Source of the DNA: Clostridia bacterium
Lineage (GTDB): Bacteria; Bacillota; Clostridia; Oscillospirales; CAG-272
Reading direction: 5' to 3'
Length of the DNA: 14,421 nucleotides
Assembly: GCA_017455945.1 (NCBI GenBank)
Contig: JAFTLM010000300.1
Location: forward strand, 1 to 14,421
Shown piece by piece: positions 1-7,204 of the stretch (position 1 is its first letter; each line of letters begins with the position of its first letter). Both the position numbers and the translations under genes were made by a program. The notes beneath the pieces are model-generated. The model was not told the DNA's origin, made no database searches, and saw only the letters and a list, made by a program, of their open reading frames with translations.

Positions 1-539
1 AAGCACAGTTCCTTGAGACCCGTAAATTCCAAATAAACGAAATTGCTCGTATTTTCAGAGTGCCTCCCCATATGGTAGGCGACCTTGAAAAGTCGAGCTT
101 TTCTAATATAGAGCAGCAGTCCTTGGAGTTTGTTAAATACACCCTTGACCCTTGGGTTATTCGGTGGGAGCAATCCATCGCACATGCGCTCTTTTCAACA
201 GAGGAAAAAAAGGAATATTTCGTCAAGTTCAACCTTGAAGGTCTGCTCCGTGGCGATTACGTAAGCCGTATGAATGGTTATTCCATCGCAAGGCAGAACG
301 GATGGATGTCCGCAAACGATATCCGTGAGCTTGAGAACCTTGACCGCATCCCCGCAGAGGAAGGCGGTGACCTCTATCTTATCAACGGCAATATGCTCCC
401 CCTTGGGAACGCGGGAGCCTTTGCAAATATAAATAACGGAAAGGAGGAAAATTCCGATGAAGAAACCCCAAGCACACAAGTTTTGGAGGTGGAGGAACGA
501 AGCGGAAAGCGAATCACCCGCAACCGAAAGAGTCCTTGA
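1..539 (+). CDS. Phage portal protein, C-terminal part (cut by window edge)
   Basis: The portal forms the dodecameric ring at one head vertex through which DNA is packaged and ejected, and it is the docking site for the connectors. The open frame runs from base 3 to a TGA at 537-539 (178 residues visible) and has no start because the gene begins before the window. The internal ATG at 69 is not a start, since conserved sequence precedes it. Family hallmarks are seen: QFLETRKFQINEIARIFRVP, then PPHMVGDLEKSSFSNIEQQS, then LEFVKYTLDPWVIRWEQ, typical of the HK97/lambda-type portal family. The end is a charged, low-complexity tail. The last 83 bases overlap the protease gene in another frame. Its place before protease and capsid genes is the standard order. 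Identity is secure; the missing N-terminal part cannot be judged. Confidence 0.93.
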   Translation, partial: AQFLETRKFQINEIARIFRVPPHMVGDLEKSSFSNIEQQSLEFVKYTLDPWVIRWEQSIAHALFSTEEKKEYFVKFNLEGLLRGDYVSRMNGYSIARQNGWMSANDIRELENLDRIPAEEGGDLYLINGNMLPLGNAGAFANINNGKEENSDEETPSTQVLEVEERSGKRITRNRKSP

Positions 540-1212
540 ACTTTACGGAACGATAGCCGAGGAAAGTTGGTTTGATGACGACGTCACCCCCAAGATGTTC
601 AGAGATGAGCTTTTTGCGGGTAGTGGAGATGTTGTTATTTGGATTAACTCTCCGGGTGGAGACTGCGTAGCGGCAAGCCAGATCTATTCAATGCTGATGG
701 ATTATAAAGGCAAGGTTACCGTCAAAATCGATGGCATTGCGGCATCCGCTGCATCTGTCATTGCTATGGCAGGCACCGAGGTTCTTATGGCTCCCACGGC
801 ACTTATGATGATTCACAACCCTGCAACTGTAGCCTTCGGTGACCACGAAGATATGCAGAAAGCAATCGATATGCTTGCAGAGGTCAAGGAATCAATTATC
901 AACGCCTACGAGATTAAGACCAATATGTCCCGCGCCAAGCTCTCGCACCTTATGGACTCTGAAACGTGGATGAACGCAAATAAAGCAATCGAACTCGGTT
1001 TTGCCGACGACATTCTTACGGATGAAAAGACGGCTGTCGAAGTTCCTGCTTATGCGTTTTCAGGTAAAGAGGTGGCTAATCGTTTGTATAACAAAATCGC
1101 AGCCAAAGCGAACCCCGCACCCAAAACAGCCCCCCCGGCAAAAGAGCCGGAAGACAACCACGGTCGTTCCTATGACGAACTTATGGAACGCCTCAACCTT
1201 ATGAAATATTAA
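457..1212 (+). CDS. ClpP-type prohead maturation protease
   Basis: This is a serine protease of the ClpP fold, which in HK97-like phages removes the scaffolding part of the capsid protein inside the procapsid. The 251 residues show the ClpP landmarks in order: the oxyanion-loop motif INSPGGD (63-69), the nucleophile region DGIAASAAS with likely catalytic Ser97, and MMIHNPA with His120. The third triad position falls near DSETW (167-171), where Glu169 seems to occupy the place of the usual Asp. That last assignment is an alignment by eye. The start is the ATG at 457, preceded by AAGGAGG (441-447) at 9-base spacing, so the gene begins inside the portal gene. The C-terminal 50 residues are Pro/Ala/Lys rich and probably disordered. 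It lies directly before its presumed substrate, the major capsid gene. Confidence 0.93.
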   Translation: MKKPQAHKFWRWRNEAESESPATERVLELYGTIAEESWFDDDVTPKMFRDELFAGSGDVVIWINSPGGDCVAASQIYSMLMDYKGKVTVKIDGIAASAASVIAMAGTEVLMAPTALMMIHNPATVAFGDHEDMQKAIDMLAEVKESIINAYEIKTNMSRAKLSHLMDSETWMNANKAIELGFADDILTDEKTAVEVPAYAFSGKEVANRLYNKIAAKANPAPKTAPPAKEPEDNHGRSYDELMERLNLMKY

Positions 1213-1232
1213 AAAAACGGAGGATTTTTATT

Positions 1233-2435
1233 ATGACTATCAACGAACTTCGCACCAAGCGTGCAAAAGCATGGGAGTCCGCAAAAGCGTTCCTTGACTC
1301 CCACAGAAACGACAAGGGCGTTCTCTCTGCCGAGGACGACGCAACTTATGCTCGTATGGAGAATGACATCTCCGAACTCGGCAAGGAAATCGCACGTATG
1401 GAGCGCCTTGAGGCTATGGATATGGAGATGTCCAAGCCTGTAAGCACTCCCATCATCGAGAAGCCCGAAGCTGCCAAGGTGGAAACCAAGGTCGGCAGAG
1501 CTACCGATGACTACAAAAAGGCTTTCTGGAATCACGCAAGAAAGCGTGACTCTTATGAAGTCCGCAACGCACTTCAAATCGGTACGGATTCCGAAGGTGG
1601 CTTCCTTGTTCCCGACACCTTTGAGAAGACCCTTATTACCGCACTTGAAGCAGAAAACGTAATCCGTAAGCACGCACACGTTTTCACTACTTCTCACGGC
1701 TCTCACAAGATTCCCGTTGTATCCACCCGTGGCACTGCTGCGTGGGTAGATGAGGAAGGACAGATTCCCGAGAGCGATGATGCATTCGGTCAGCAGCTCA
1801 TCGGCGCACATAAGGTGGCAACCCTTATCAAGGTTTCCGAGGAGCTTCTCAACGACTCCGCATTCGACCTTGAGGGCTACTTCACCAAGGAGTTTGCTCG
1901 TAGAATCGGTAACGCAGAAGAGGCGGCATTCCTTTCTGGTAACGGCACTGCAAAGCCTACGGGTATTCTCGCAGACGTCGGTGGCGCAGAAATCGGTGTA
2001 ACCGCAGCTTCCGAAACTGCAATCACCGCAGACGAGATTATCGACCTCTTCTACTCCCTCAAGTCGCCTTACCGCAAGAATGCAATTTGGGTTCTTAACG
2101 ATAGCACCATCAAGGCTATCCGCAAGCTCAAAGACCACAACGGTCAGTACCTGTGGCAGCCCGCACTTCGTGACGGTGAGTACGATACCATTCTCGGTAA
2201 GCGTATCTTTACCTCTCCCTACGCACCCGAAATCGGTGCAGGCGCAAAATCCATCGCCTTCGGTGACTTCTCCTACTATTGGATTGGCGACCGTCAGGGT
2301 GTATCCTTCAAGCGCCTCAACGAGCGTTATGCAGAAACGGGTCAGGTTGGCTTCATTGCTACCAAGCGTGTGGATGCAAAGCTCATTCTCCCCGAGGCAA
2401 TCAAGGTGCTTCAGCAGAAGGGTTCTGCGACCTAA
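1233..2435 (+). CDS. Major capsid protein, HK97 fold
   Basis: This is the shell subunit of the icosahedral head (400 residues). Residues 1-65 are a charged, predicted coiled-coil delta-domain-like segment. A Pro/Lys-rich linker (about 66-90) follows, then the capsid domain starting near DDYKKAFWNHARKR. Family signatures include TDSEGGFLVPDTFEKTLI, the strand HKIPVVSTRGTAAWVDEEGQ, and KVSEELLNDSAFDLEGYF followed by EEAAFLSGNGTAKPTGIL. These match the phage capsid family of HK97 type. The length fits a protein with a fused N-terminal scaffold that the adjacent protease would remove, probably in the linker; the exact cleavage site cannot be read. Start ATG 1233 has GGAGG about 8 bases upstream. 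The gene uses very uniform codons (for example many GAC, AAG and CTC), consistent with high expression. Confidence 0.96.
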   Translation: MTINELRTKRAKAWESAKAFLDSHRNDKGVLSAEDDATYARMENDISELGKEIARMERLEAMDMEMSKPVSTPIIEKPEAAKVETKVGRATDDYKKAFWNHARKRDSYEVRNALQIGTDSEGGFLVPDTFEKTLITALEAENVIRKHAHVFTTSHGSHKIPVVSTRGTAAWVDEEGQIPESDDAFGQQLIGAHKVATLIKVSEELLNDSAFDLEGYFTKEFARRIGNAEEAAFLSGNGTAKPTGILADVGGAEIGVTAASETAITADEIIDLFYSLKSPYRKNAIWVLNDSTIKAIRKLKDHNGQYLWQPALRDGEYDTILGKRIFTSPYAPEIGAGAKSIAFGDFSYYWIGDRQGVSFKRLNERYAETGQVGFIATKRVDAKLILPEAIKVLQQKGSAT

Positions 2436-2455
2436 AAATATAGGAGGTGACGGTG

Positions 2456-2767
2456 ATGGACTTATTGCTGTTTAAGTTGAAACAGAACCTTATAATCGAA
2501 CATACGGCTGACGATGCTTTTCTGCGTAATTGCATCACCGCCGCCGTTTCCTATGCCGAAAGTTATCAGCACATTACCGCCGGGACTTATAAAGTTTTGC
2601 CGATGTCTCCGACAACGGAGCAAGCAATCATTATGTTGGCATCGCATTTTTATGAGTCCCGTGATGGCAGTACGGGTGGTTTCTTTGGAGATAGCACCCA
2701 AGCCTCTGCCCAAGTATGGAATACGGTCAACACCCTTTTAAGGCTAGACCGAGAGTGGAAGGTGTGA
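2456..2767 (+). CDS. Head-tail connector, gp6-like
   Basis: This protein probably forms the first ring docked under the portal. The 103 residues start MDLLLFKLKQNLII, followed by a mainly helical protein with AFLRNCITAAVSYAESYQH and TEQAIIMLASHFYESRDGS. The pattern 'LK..L.I...DD..L...I..A..Y....' followed by 'A...L..H.YE.R' is characteristic of HK97 gp6-like connector proteins. An in-frame GTG at 2447 lies inside the ribosome site AGGAGG (2442-2447), so the ATG at 2456 with 8-base spacing is the better start. The gene sits between the capsid gene and the head-tail adaptor, the usual place. Stop TGA. Confidence 0.85.
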   Translation: MDLLLFKLKQNLIIEHTADDAFLRNCITAAVSYAESYQHITAGTYKVLPMSPTTEQAIIMLASHFYESRDGSTGGFFGDSTQASAQVWNTVNTLLRLDREWKV

Positions 2768-2768
2768 T

Positions 2769-3104
2769 ATGAGCCTTGGAAAAATGACTTCTTTTATCGA
2801 CATCGGCATTTTTAAGAACGTAAAAGACGAGGAGGGGTTTTCTTCCTCGGTTTACGAGGGGGTTGCTTCGGTTCGTGGCTATCGAGAGGGACGGCACGGT
2901 TCGCAAAAATGGGCAAACCTTGCGGCTTTTAGTGAGGCAACAGACCTTTTCCGAATCCGTGTCATTCCCGGTGTTGAAATTACAACCGACCACATTATTT
3001 ACTGCGAAGGCATCAAATACGACATTGTTTCGGTGGAAAATGTCCGTGGACGCGGTATGTACCTTGAAATAATGGCAAAAAAGGTGGTGGCAACTCGTGG
3101 CTAA
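2769..3104 (+). CDS. Head-tail adaptor (head closure), SPP1 gp16-like
   Basis: This is a probable head-completion protein that closes the connector channel until the tail joins. The 111 residues look like a small beta-rich protein: SVRGYREGRHGSQKWANLA, SEATDLFRIRVIPGVEITTD, and IIYCEGIKYDIVSVENVRGR. The order 'R..R....F.IR......T....I...G..YDI..V....GR..Y.EI' is the usual pattern of the phage head-tail joining family. The start codon follows the connector's stop by one base, and GGAAGGTG lies just upstream, so the two are translationally coupled. Its end overlaps the next gene by 8 bases. Assignment rests on pattern and position, with no similarity search. Confidence 0.82.
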   Translation: MSLGKMTSFIDIGIFKNVKDEEGFSSSVYEGVASVRGYREGRHGSQKWANLAAFSEATDLFRIRVIPGVEITTDHIIYCEGIKYDIVSVENVRGRGMYLEIMAKKVVATRG

Positions 3105-3528
3105 AGCAGAAGTACAAATGCCCGACGAGTTCTTGAAAAAGCTCTCTAGTTTGGGTAAAAAAACAGACGAAATTGCCGAGCGTGTTCTTGAGGCGGGTGG
3201 TGAGGTGGTTCTGGCGAAGGTCAAGAGCAACCTTGCTGCCGTTGTCGTTAAGAACACCAAAGTCGGCTCTCGTTCCACAGGTGAGCTTGAACGCTCTCTC
3301 GGCTTGACGGGTGCAAGAGTCGATAAAAATGGTAACCATAACGTAAAAATAGGTTTTGCAGAGCCTCGTTCCGACGGTGAGAGTAACGCAAAAATAGCGA
3401 ATATTCTCGAATATGGTCGGCACGGTCAACCTGCAAAGCCGTTCCTAAAGCCTGCAAAAACGGCATCGAAGAGTGCTTGTGAGGCGGCAATGATACAGAA
3501 ACTTGAGGAGGAGATAAGCAAGGTATGA
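3097..3528 (+). CDS. HK97 gp10-like head-tail joining protein
   Basis: This small protein (143 residues) belongs to the group between head closure and tail terminator, where HK97 gp10-type proteins stabilise the head-tail interface. Visible traits are an N-terminal helical stretch (FLKKLSSLGKKTDEIAERVL), the conserved GGEVVLAKVKSNLA, TGELERSLGLTG, the strand NVKIGFAEPRSDG, and the signature IANILEYGRHGQPAKPFLKP. The last motif is the most diagnostic of the family. It starts with GTG at 3097, overlapping the previous gene by 8 bases, with only a weak G-rich site upstream, so translation probably depends on coupling. Its TGA overlaps the next ATG (ATGA at 3525-3528). Confidence 0.87.
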   Translation: MAKAEVQMPDEFLKKLSSLGKKTDEIAERVLEAGGEVVLAKVKSNLAAVVVKNTKVGSRSTGELERSLGLTGARVDKNGNHNVKIGFAEPRSDGESNAKIANILEYGRHGQPAKPFLKPAKTASKSACEAAMIQKLEEEISKV

Positions 3529-3869
3529 GCATTTTGAAAGACCTTAATACGGTGCTATCACCGCTTGGCATCCCTCTCGAAACAGGTGTGTTTGCGGGCA
3601 ATGCTCCTGACAAATACATCGTTATTATTCCAATGAGTGACACCTTCGAGCTGAAGGCTGATAATGCGCCTACGTATGATGTGCAAGAAGCAAGAATTTC
3701 TCTTTTTTGCAAAGGCAACTATGGCGCAGATAAAAACAGAATCGTCCGCGCACTGCTTTCGGCGGACTTAACCATTACAAGCAGACAGTATATCGGCTAC
3801 GAAACCGATACAGGATATCACCACTACGTGGTGGATGTCGAAAATCATTATAAAATGGAGGATTTATAA
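3525..3869 (+). CDS. Probable tail terminator / tail completion protein
   Basis: The 114-residue product is likely the tail terminator that caps the tail tube and mates with the head. The evidence is mainly positional: it sits between the gp10-like gene and the major tail gene, exactly where the terminator lies in related phages. In the sequence, an N-terminal helix (ILKDLNTVLSPLGIPLETG) is followed by strands (DKYIVIIPMSDTFE, DVQEARISLFCKGNY), then NRIVRALLSADLTI and TGYHHYVVDVENHY. This alpha-beta pattern, with a helix after 'Y.....I' and a final strand, fits small terminator folds. The start ATG overlaps the preceding stop (ATGA). Two purine-rich stretches (GAGGAGG and AAGG) lie before it. 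The exact family is not certain. Confidence 0.7.
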   Translation: MSILKDLNTVLSPLGIPLETGVFAGNAPDKYIVIIPMSDTFELKADNAPTYDVQEARISLFCKGNYGADKNRIVRALLSADLTITSRQYIGYETDTGYHHYVVDVENHYKMEDL

Positions 3870-3872
3870 CCT

Positions 3873-4481
3873 ATGGCAACTATAGGACTTGACAAACTTT
3901 ACTATGCCAAGATTACGGAAGATGCGGATGGCTTTGAAACCTACTCGACTCCCGTTCAGTTGGCAAAAGCAATGACCGCAGACCTTTCGGTAGAACTTGC
4001 AGAGGCAACTCTCTATGCCGATGACGGCACCGCTGAAAGTGTGAGGGAGTTTAAGAGTGGTACTCTTTCCCTCGGCATTGACGATATCGGTGCGAGTGTG
4101 GCTTCCGACCTCACGGGTTCGGTTATCGACACCAATGGTGTTATCGTTGCTGCACAGGAAGATGGTGGCGCTCCCGTGGCTATCGGTTTCCGTGCAAAGA
4201 AAGGCAACGGCAAGTATAAGTATTTCTGGCTCTACCGCGTAAAGTTCGGTATCCCGGCTACGAACCTTGCCACCAAGGGTGACAGCATTTCCTTCTCCAC
4301 GCCTACCATCGAAGGTACAATTTTTGCTCGTAACAAGGTGGACGGTAGCGGAAAGCATCCGTGGAAGGCAGAGGTGACCGAGGGAGATACTTCGGTAGCT
4401 TCTACCATTATCGCAAATTGGTATAAGTCGGTTTACGAGCCTACTTATACGAAGACTTCAGGCACAGGAGGTAGCAACTAA
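3873..4481 (+). CDS. Major tail tube protein, phi13-type
   Basis: This is the subunit of the tail tube, which polymerises as rings around the tape measure. The 202 residues open with MATIGLDKLYYAKITEDADG and contain AKAMTADLSVELAEATLYAD, GTLSLGIDDIGASVASDLTG and FRAKKGNGKYKYFWLYRVKF, a signature set of the phi13/TP901-type major tail family. KFGIPATNLATKGDSISFST follows, as usual for that family. Length is typical (about 190-210). GGAGG lies upstream of the ATG (bases 3857-3861). The stop TAA shares its last base with the start of gpG (TAATG). The C-terminal SGTGGSN is short and flexible; there is no added Ig-like domain. Confidence 0.93.
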   Translation: MATIGLDKLYYAKITEDADGFETYSTPVQLAKAMTADLSVELAEATLYADDGTAESVREFKSGTLSLGIDDIGASVASDLTGSVIDTNGVIVAAQEDGGAPVAIGFRAKKGNGKYKYFWLYRVKFGIPATNLATKGDSISFSTPTIEGTIFARNKVDGSGKHPWKAEVTEGDTSVASTIIANWYKSVYEPTYTKTSGTGGSN

Positions 4482-4864
4482 TGACTACGGAACGTTCTAC
4501 GAACATCACCATTGGCGGTGACGAATACACCCTTATTCTTACAACCAAGGCAACCAAGGAAATCGCAGGCCGTTACGGCGGTCTTGAGAACCTTGGAGAT
4601 AAGCTCCTTAAGAGTGAAAACTTTGAGATGGCGATTGGTGAGATTGTGTGGCTTATCACCCTTCTTGCAAATCAGTCAACCCTCATTTACAACCTCAAAA
4701 ACAAGGATAACCCCAAGCCTCTGCTCACGGAGGAAGAGGTAGAAATCCTTACTGCGCCTTCCGAGCTTGCGACTTATAAGGAAGCTATCACGGAGGCTCT
4801 TTACAAGGGCACCAAGCGCAACATTGAAAGCGAGGCAGACCCAAAAAACGCGGTGGTCGGGTAA
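4481..4864 (+). CDS. Tail assembly chaperone gpG
   Basis: This is the zero-frame product of the tail chaperone locus, 127 residues. In lambda and many siphoviruses, gpG coats the tape measure and keeps it soluble until tail tube subunits polymerise. The sequence begins with a beta segment (NITIGGDEYTLILTTKATKE) and then is helical (GRYGGLENLGDKLLKSENFE, EIVWLITLLANQSTLIYN), ending near TYKEAITEALYKGTKRNIES. That is the usual layout for Gram-positive phage gpG-like proteins lying between the major tail gene and the tape measure. AGGAGG (4466-4471) with 9-base spacing supports the ATG at 4481. Ribosomes that do not shift at 4843-4849 add only NAVVG before the TAA. Confidence 0.85.
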   Translation: MTTERSTNITIGGDEYTLILTTKATKEIAGRYGGLENLGDKLLKSENFEMAIGEIVWLITLLANQSTLIYNLKNKDNPKPLLTEEEVEILTAPSELATYKEAITEALYKGTKRNIESEADPKNAVVG

Positions 4865-5052
4865 GTGACGAAGAGTTATTTACTCGGCTTCTTTATTATG
4901 GTATAGCCCACCTTAACCTTTCTATGGAAGAGGTGGGGCTTATGCCTTTCGGTCTGCTTCTTGACCTTTGGGAATGTCATAAACAGTACAACGGCATCTC
5001 AAAACCCAAACGTGAGCATTTCATCGACGATATTATTCCCGATGGAGTGTAA
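4481..5052 (+). CDS. Tail assembly chaperone gpGT (programmed -1 frameshift fusion)
   Basis: A -1 slip at 4843-4849 joins gpG to a second open frame that has no start of its own and reads from 4849 to the TAA at 5050-5052. The predicted fusion is 123 + 67 = 190 residues. The extension begins RGGRVSDEELFTRLLYYG and contains MEEVGLMPFGLLLDLWECHK and NGISKPKREHFIDDIIPDGV. This resembles the gpT-like domain seen after gpG in many Bacillota phages (a small acidic domain with a 'PFGLLLDLWE' core). In the lambda model, gpT recruits tail tube subunits to the tape measure while gpG binds the tape measure, and the G:GT ratio is set by frameshift efficiency. The frameshift is inferred from sequence, not shown by experiment, but the frame, site and position all agree. 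Confidence 0.85.
4843..4849 (+). promoter_or_regulatory. -1 ribosomal frameshift slippery site A AAA AAC
   Basis: In the gpG frame the codons are CCA AAA AAC, giving the canonical X XXY YYZ heptamer A AAA AAC, one of the most slippery known. Slipping back one base moves ribosomes from the frame that ends at 4864 into the frame that ends at 5052. It lies five codons before the gpG stop, as in other tail chaperone genes. A weak possible stem downstream pairs GAAG (about 4869-4874) with CTTC (about 4889-4892); I would not rely on it. Confidence 0.88.
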
Positions 5053-5086
5053 TGCTACAAAAAGCTAAACGAAGGAGGTGGTGCAA

Positions 5087-7204
5087 GTGGCAGATAAATT
5101 TGGACTGAAAATCGGTCTTGAAGGCGAAAAGGAATTCAAGCAGTCCTTGGCGGATATCAATTCTGCATTTAAGGTTCTCGGTTCTGAAATGAAGCTAGTC
5201 GAGTCGCAGTTCGACAGGAACGATACGTCTGTCGAAGCACTCACCGCTAGAAACGAAGTCCTCGGAAAGCAGATTGATGCCCAAAAAAGCAAAATTGAAG
5301 TACTCCGTGCCGCCTTGCAGAACGCTTCAGAGTCTTTTGGAGAAAATGATAAGCGTACACAAGCGTGGCAGATACAGTTAAATAATGCTGAAGCGGCTCT
5401 TAACAAAATGGAGCGTGAGCTTGAGCAGAACAACAATGCCCTAGACAATACGAGCGAAGGTATGGACGAGGCAGGCAAAGAAGCCGACGATATGGGCAAA
5501 GAGGTCAAAGGCGCAGGTGAAGATGCAGATGATGCCGGGGGTAGGTTTGAAACTCTCGGCAATATTTGTAAAGTCACAGCCGCCGCGATGGCTGCCGCCT
5601 TTGCCGCCGTTTCTGCTGCCGCCGTGGCTGCTGGTAAGGCTCTTGTCGATATGGCAAAAGAGGGTGCGGCTTATGCGGATGATGTGCTTACTACCGCTAC
5701 GCAAACGGGCATTGCAACAGACAAGCTCCAAGAGTATATGTATGCCGCCGAGCTTGTTGACGTATCTACCGAAACACTCACGAAATCGATGGCTAAAAAC
5801 ATCAAATCGATGTCTACGGTCGCAAATGTCACGGGTGATGCAGCGGTGGATATGGAGAAACTCGCCAAGGCAGAAGCCAAAGCAGAAACCGCTCAAGTCA
5901 ACCTTGAAAAGGCACAAATCGCATATGACGAAGCGGTTAAAAAGAGTGGCGCAGCCGTTTCCAAAGCCTATGCTTCCGTTGAGGATGCGATGCTTAGTGT
6001 TGAATCCGCACAAATCTCTTACAACGCAGCCGTTGAAAAGAATGGCGCTGATTCCGAACAAGCACAAAAAGCCGCTATTGCCTTGCAAAAGGCTCAAAAC
6101 AAGCTCACGTCAGCACAAGAGACCTACAACACAGCTCTTGCCGAAAGCGGAGATACCTCGGCTAGTGTGAGAAAGGCGGCTCTTGCCCTCGAACAAGCAC
6201 AATCAAATCTTGCTTCCGCACAAGCAGATGTGGCAAGTGCCTCCGAGCCTGTTGCCCCGGCAATGAACGAAATGACAAAGGCTTATAACAAGCTCGGTAT
6301 TTCCGTTTATGATGCCGAAGGCAATATGCGTGATAGCGACACCGTTTATTGGGAGATTATCGATGCTCTCGGTAAGATGGAAAACGAAACCGAACGTGAT
6401 GCTATCGCAATGCAGATACTCGGCAAGTCCGCACAGGAACTGAACCCTCTTATTGAGGCAGGTGCGGAACGAATGGCAGAGCTGGGCAAAGAGGCTCAAG
6501 AGGCGGGCTATGTGCTTGGTGACGATGCCCTTAATGCCTATGGCGCACTCGATGACCAATTGCAGTACCTTTCCGTAGGCGCAACCGCAGCCAAGAATGC
6601 TCTTGGTACTATTCTTCTCCCGGTGCTTACCGAACTGGCTTCGGACGGTGTAGGCTTGCTTGGTGAGTTTACGAACGGCATCAAGGATGCGGACGGGGAT
6701 ATTTCTAAAATGGCGGATGTCATTGGAGATATTCTCCCCAAGGTCATCGATGTATTTATGGAGCATCTCCCGGTGCTTCTGGACCTTATAACCACGATGG
6801 TGACTTCACTCGGTCAAGCCATAGTGGATAACCTTCCGATAATTGTCACTTCAGCAACGGAAATCCTATTCACCATACTGAATGCGCTTATTGCAGGGCT
6901 ACCGCAAATAGCAAGTGGCGCGTTGCAGTTGGTACTTGCCTTTGCGAATGGTATTATCGACCAACTTCCGCTTCTTATTGAGGCGGCAATGCAAGTAATC
7001 GTTACACTTGTAAGCGGTATCGCGGCGGCAATTCCGCAGTTGATTCCGTCTATCGTAGCGGTTATGGTCAAAATCGTAGAAACTATTATAAACAATCTGC
7101 CGTTGATACTCGATGCTGCGATACAGCTCGTAATGGGGCTTGCTAAAGGCATTTTAGATGCTATCCCCATACTTATCGAGGCTCTCCCCGGACTGATTGA
7201 TTAG
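5087..7204 (+). CDS. Tape measure protein, N-terminal 705 residues up to an in-frame TAG
   Basis: The tape measure sets tail length and is ejected ahead of the DNA. AGGAGG (5073-5078) with 8-base spacing favours the GTG at 5087 (MADKFGLKIGLEGEKEFKQS); in-frame GTGs at 5078 and 5081 lie in or beside that site. In order: a helical coiled-coil region (about 10-150), an Ala-rich hydrophobic segment (164-190), a helical insert with three 32-35-residue repeats (about 276-377), and the conserved core AYNKLGISVYDAEGNMRDS then MQILGKSAQELNPLIEAG (about 398-460), typical of TP901-like tape measures. From about 560 it is hydrophobic with a Pro-anchored 22-residue period. The frame stops at TAG 7202-7204, yet homologous sequence continues in the same frame to 8782. 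It is therefore probably the first part of a 1231-residue protein, or a truncated product. Confidence 0.9.
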   Translation: MADKFGLKIGLEGEKEFKQSLADINSAFKVLGSEMKLVESQFDRNDTSVEALTARNEVLGKQIDAQKSKIEVLRAALQNASESFGENDKRTQAWQIQLNNAEAALNKMERELEQNNNALDNTSEGMDEAGKEADDMGKEVKGAGEDADDAGGRFETLGNICKVTAAAMAAAFAAVSAAAVAAGKALVDMAKEGAAYADDVLTTATQTGIATDKLQEYMYAAELVDVSTETLTKSMAKNIKSMSTVANVTGDAAVDMEKLAKAEAKAETAQVNLEKAQIAYDEAVKKSGAAVSKAYASVEDAMLSVESAQISYNAAVEKNGADSEQAQKAAIALQKAQNKLTSAQETYNTALAESGDTSASVRKAALALEQAQSNLASAQADVASASEPVAPAMNEMTKAYNKLGISVYDAEGNMRDSDTVYWEIIDALGKMENETERDAIAMQILGKSAQELNPLIEAGAERMAELGKEAQEAGYVLGDDALNAYGALDDQLQYLSVGATAAKNALGTILLPVLTELASDGVGLLGEFTNGIKDADGDISKMADVIGDILPKVIDVFMEHLPVLLDLITTMVTSLGQAIVDNLPIIVTSATEILFTILNALIAGLPQIASGALQLVLAFANGIIDQLPLLIEAAMQVIVTLVSGIAAAIPQLIPSIVAVMVKIVETIINNLPLILDAAIQLVMGLAKGILDAIPILIEALPGLID
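5912..6217 (+). repeat. Three tandem 32-35-residue helical repeats in the tape measure
   Basis: The units start at 5912 (AQIAYDEAVKKSG), 6008 (AQISYNAAVEKNG) and 6113 (AQETYNTALAESG), with lengths of 96, 105 and 105 bases; a partial fourth starts at 6218. Each is a charged Ala/Gln-rich helix, a short SG/NG turn, then a second helix. They interrupt the conserved core of the tape measure as an insertion of coiled-coil hairpins. Confidence 0.75.

Noticed and set aside
1209..2138. 309-residue open frame on the minus strand
   Set aside because: It is the exact shadow of the capsid gene. Its openness comes from that gene's uniform codon use. It has no ribosome site, no recognisable domain and a Cys-rich composition typical of antisense translations.
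5078..5086. Tape measure start at the GTG at 5078
   Set aside because: That GTG overlaps the AGGAGG ribosome site. The GTG at 5087 has proper 8-base spacing and gives the usual MADKFG start.
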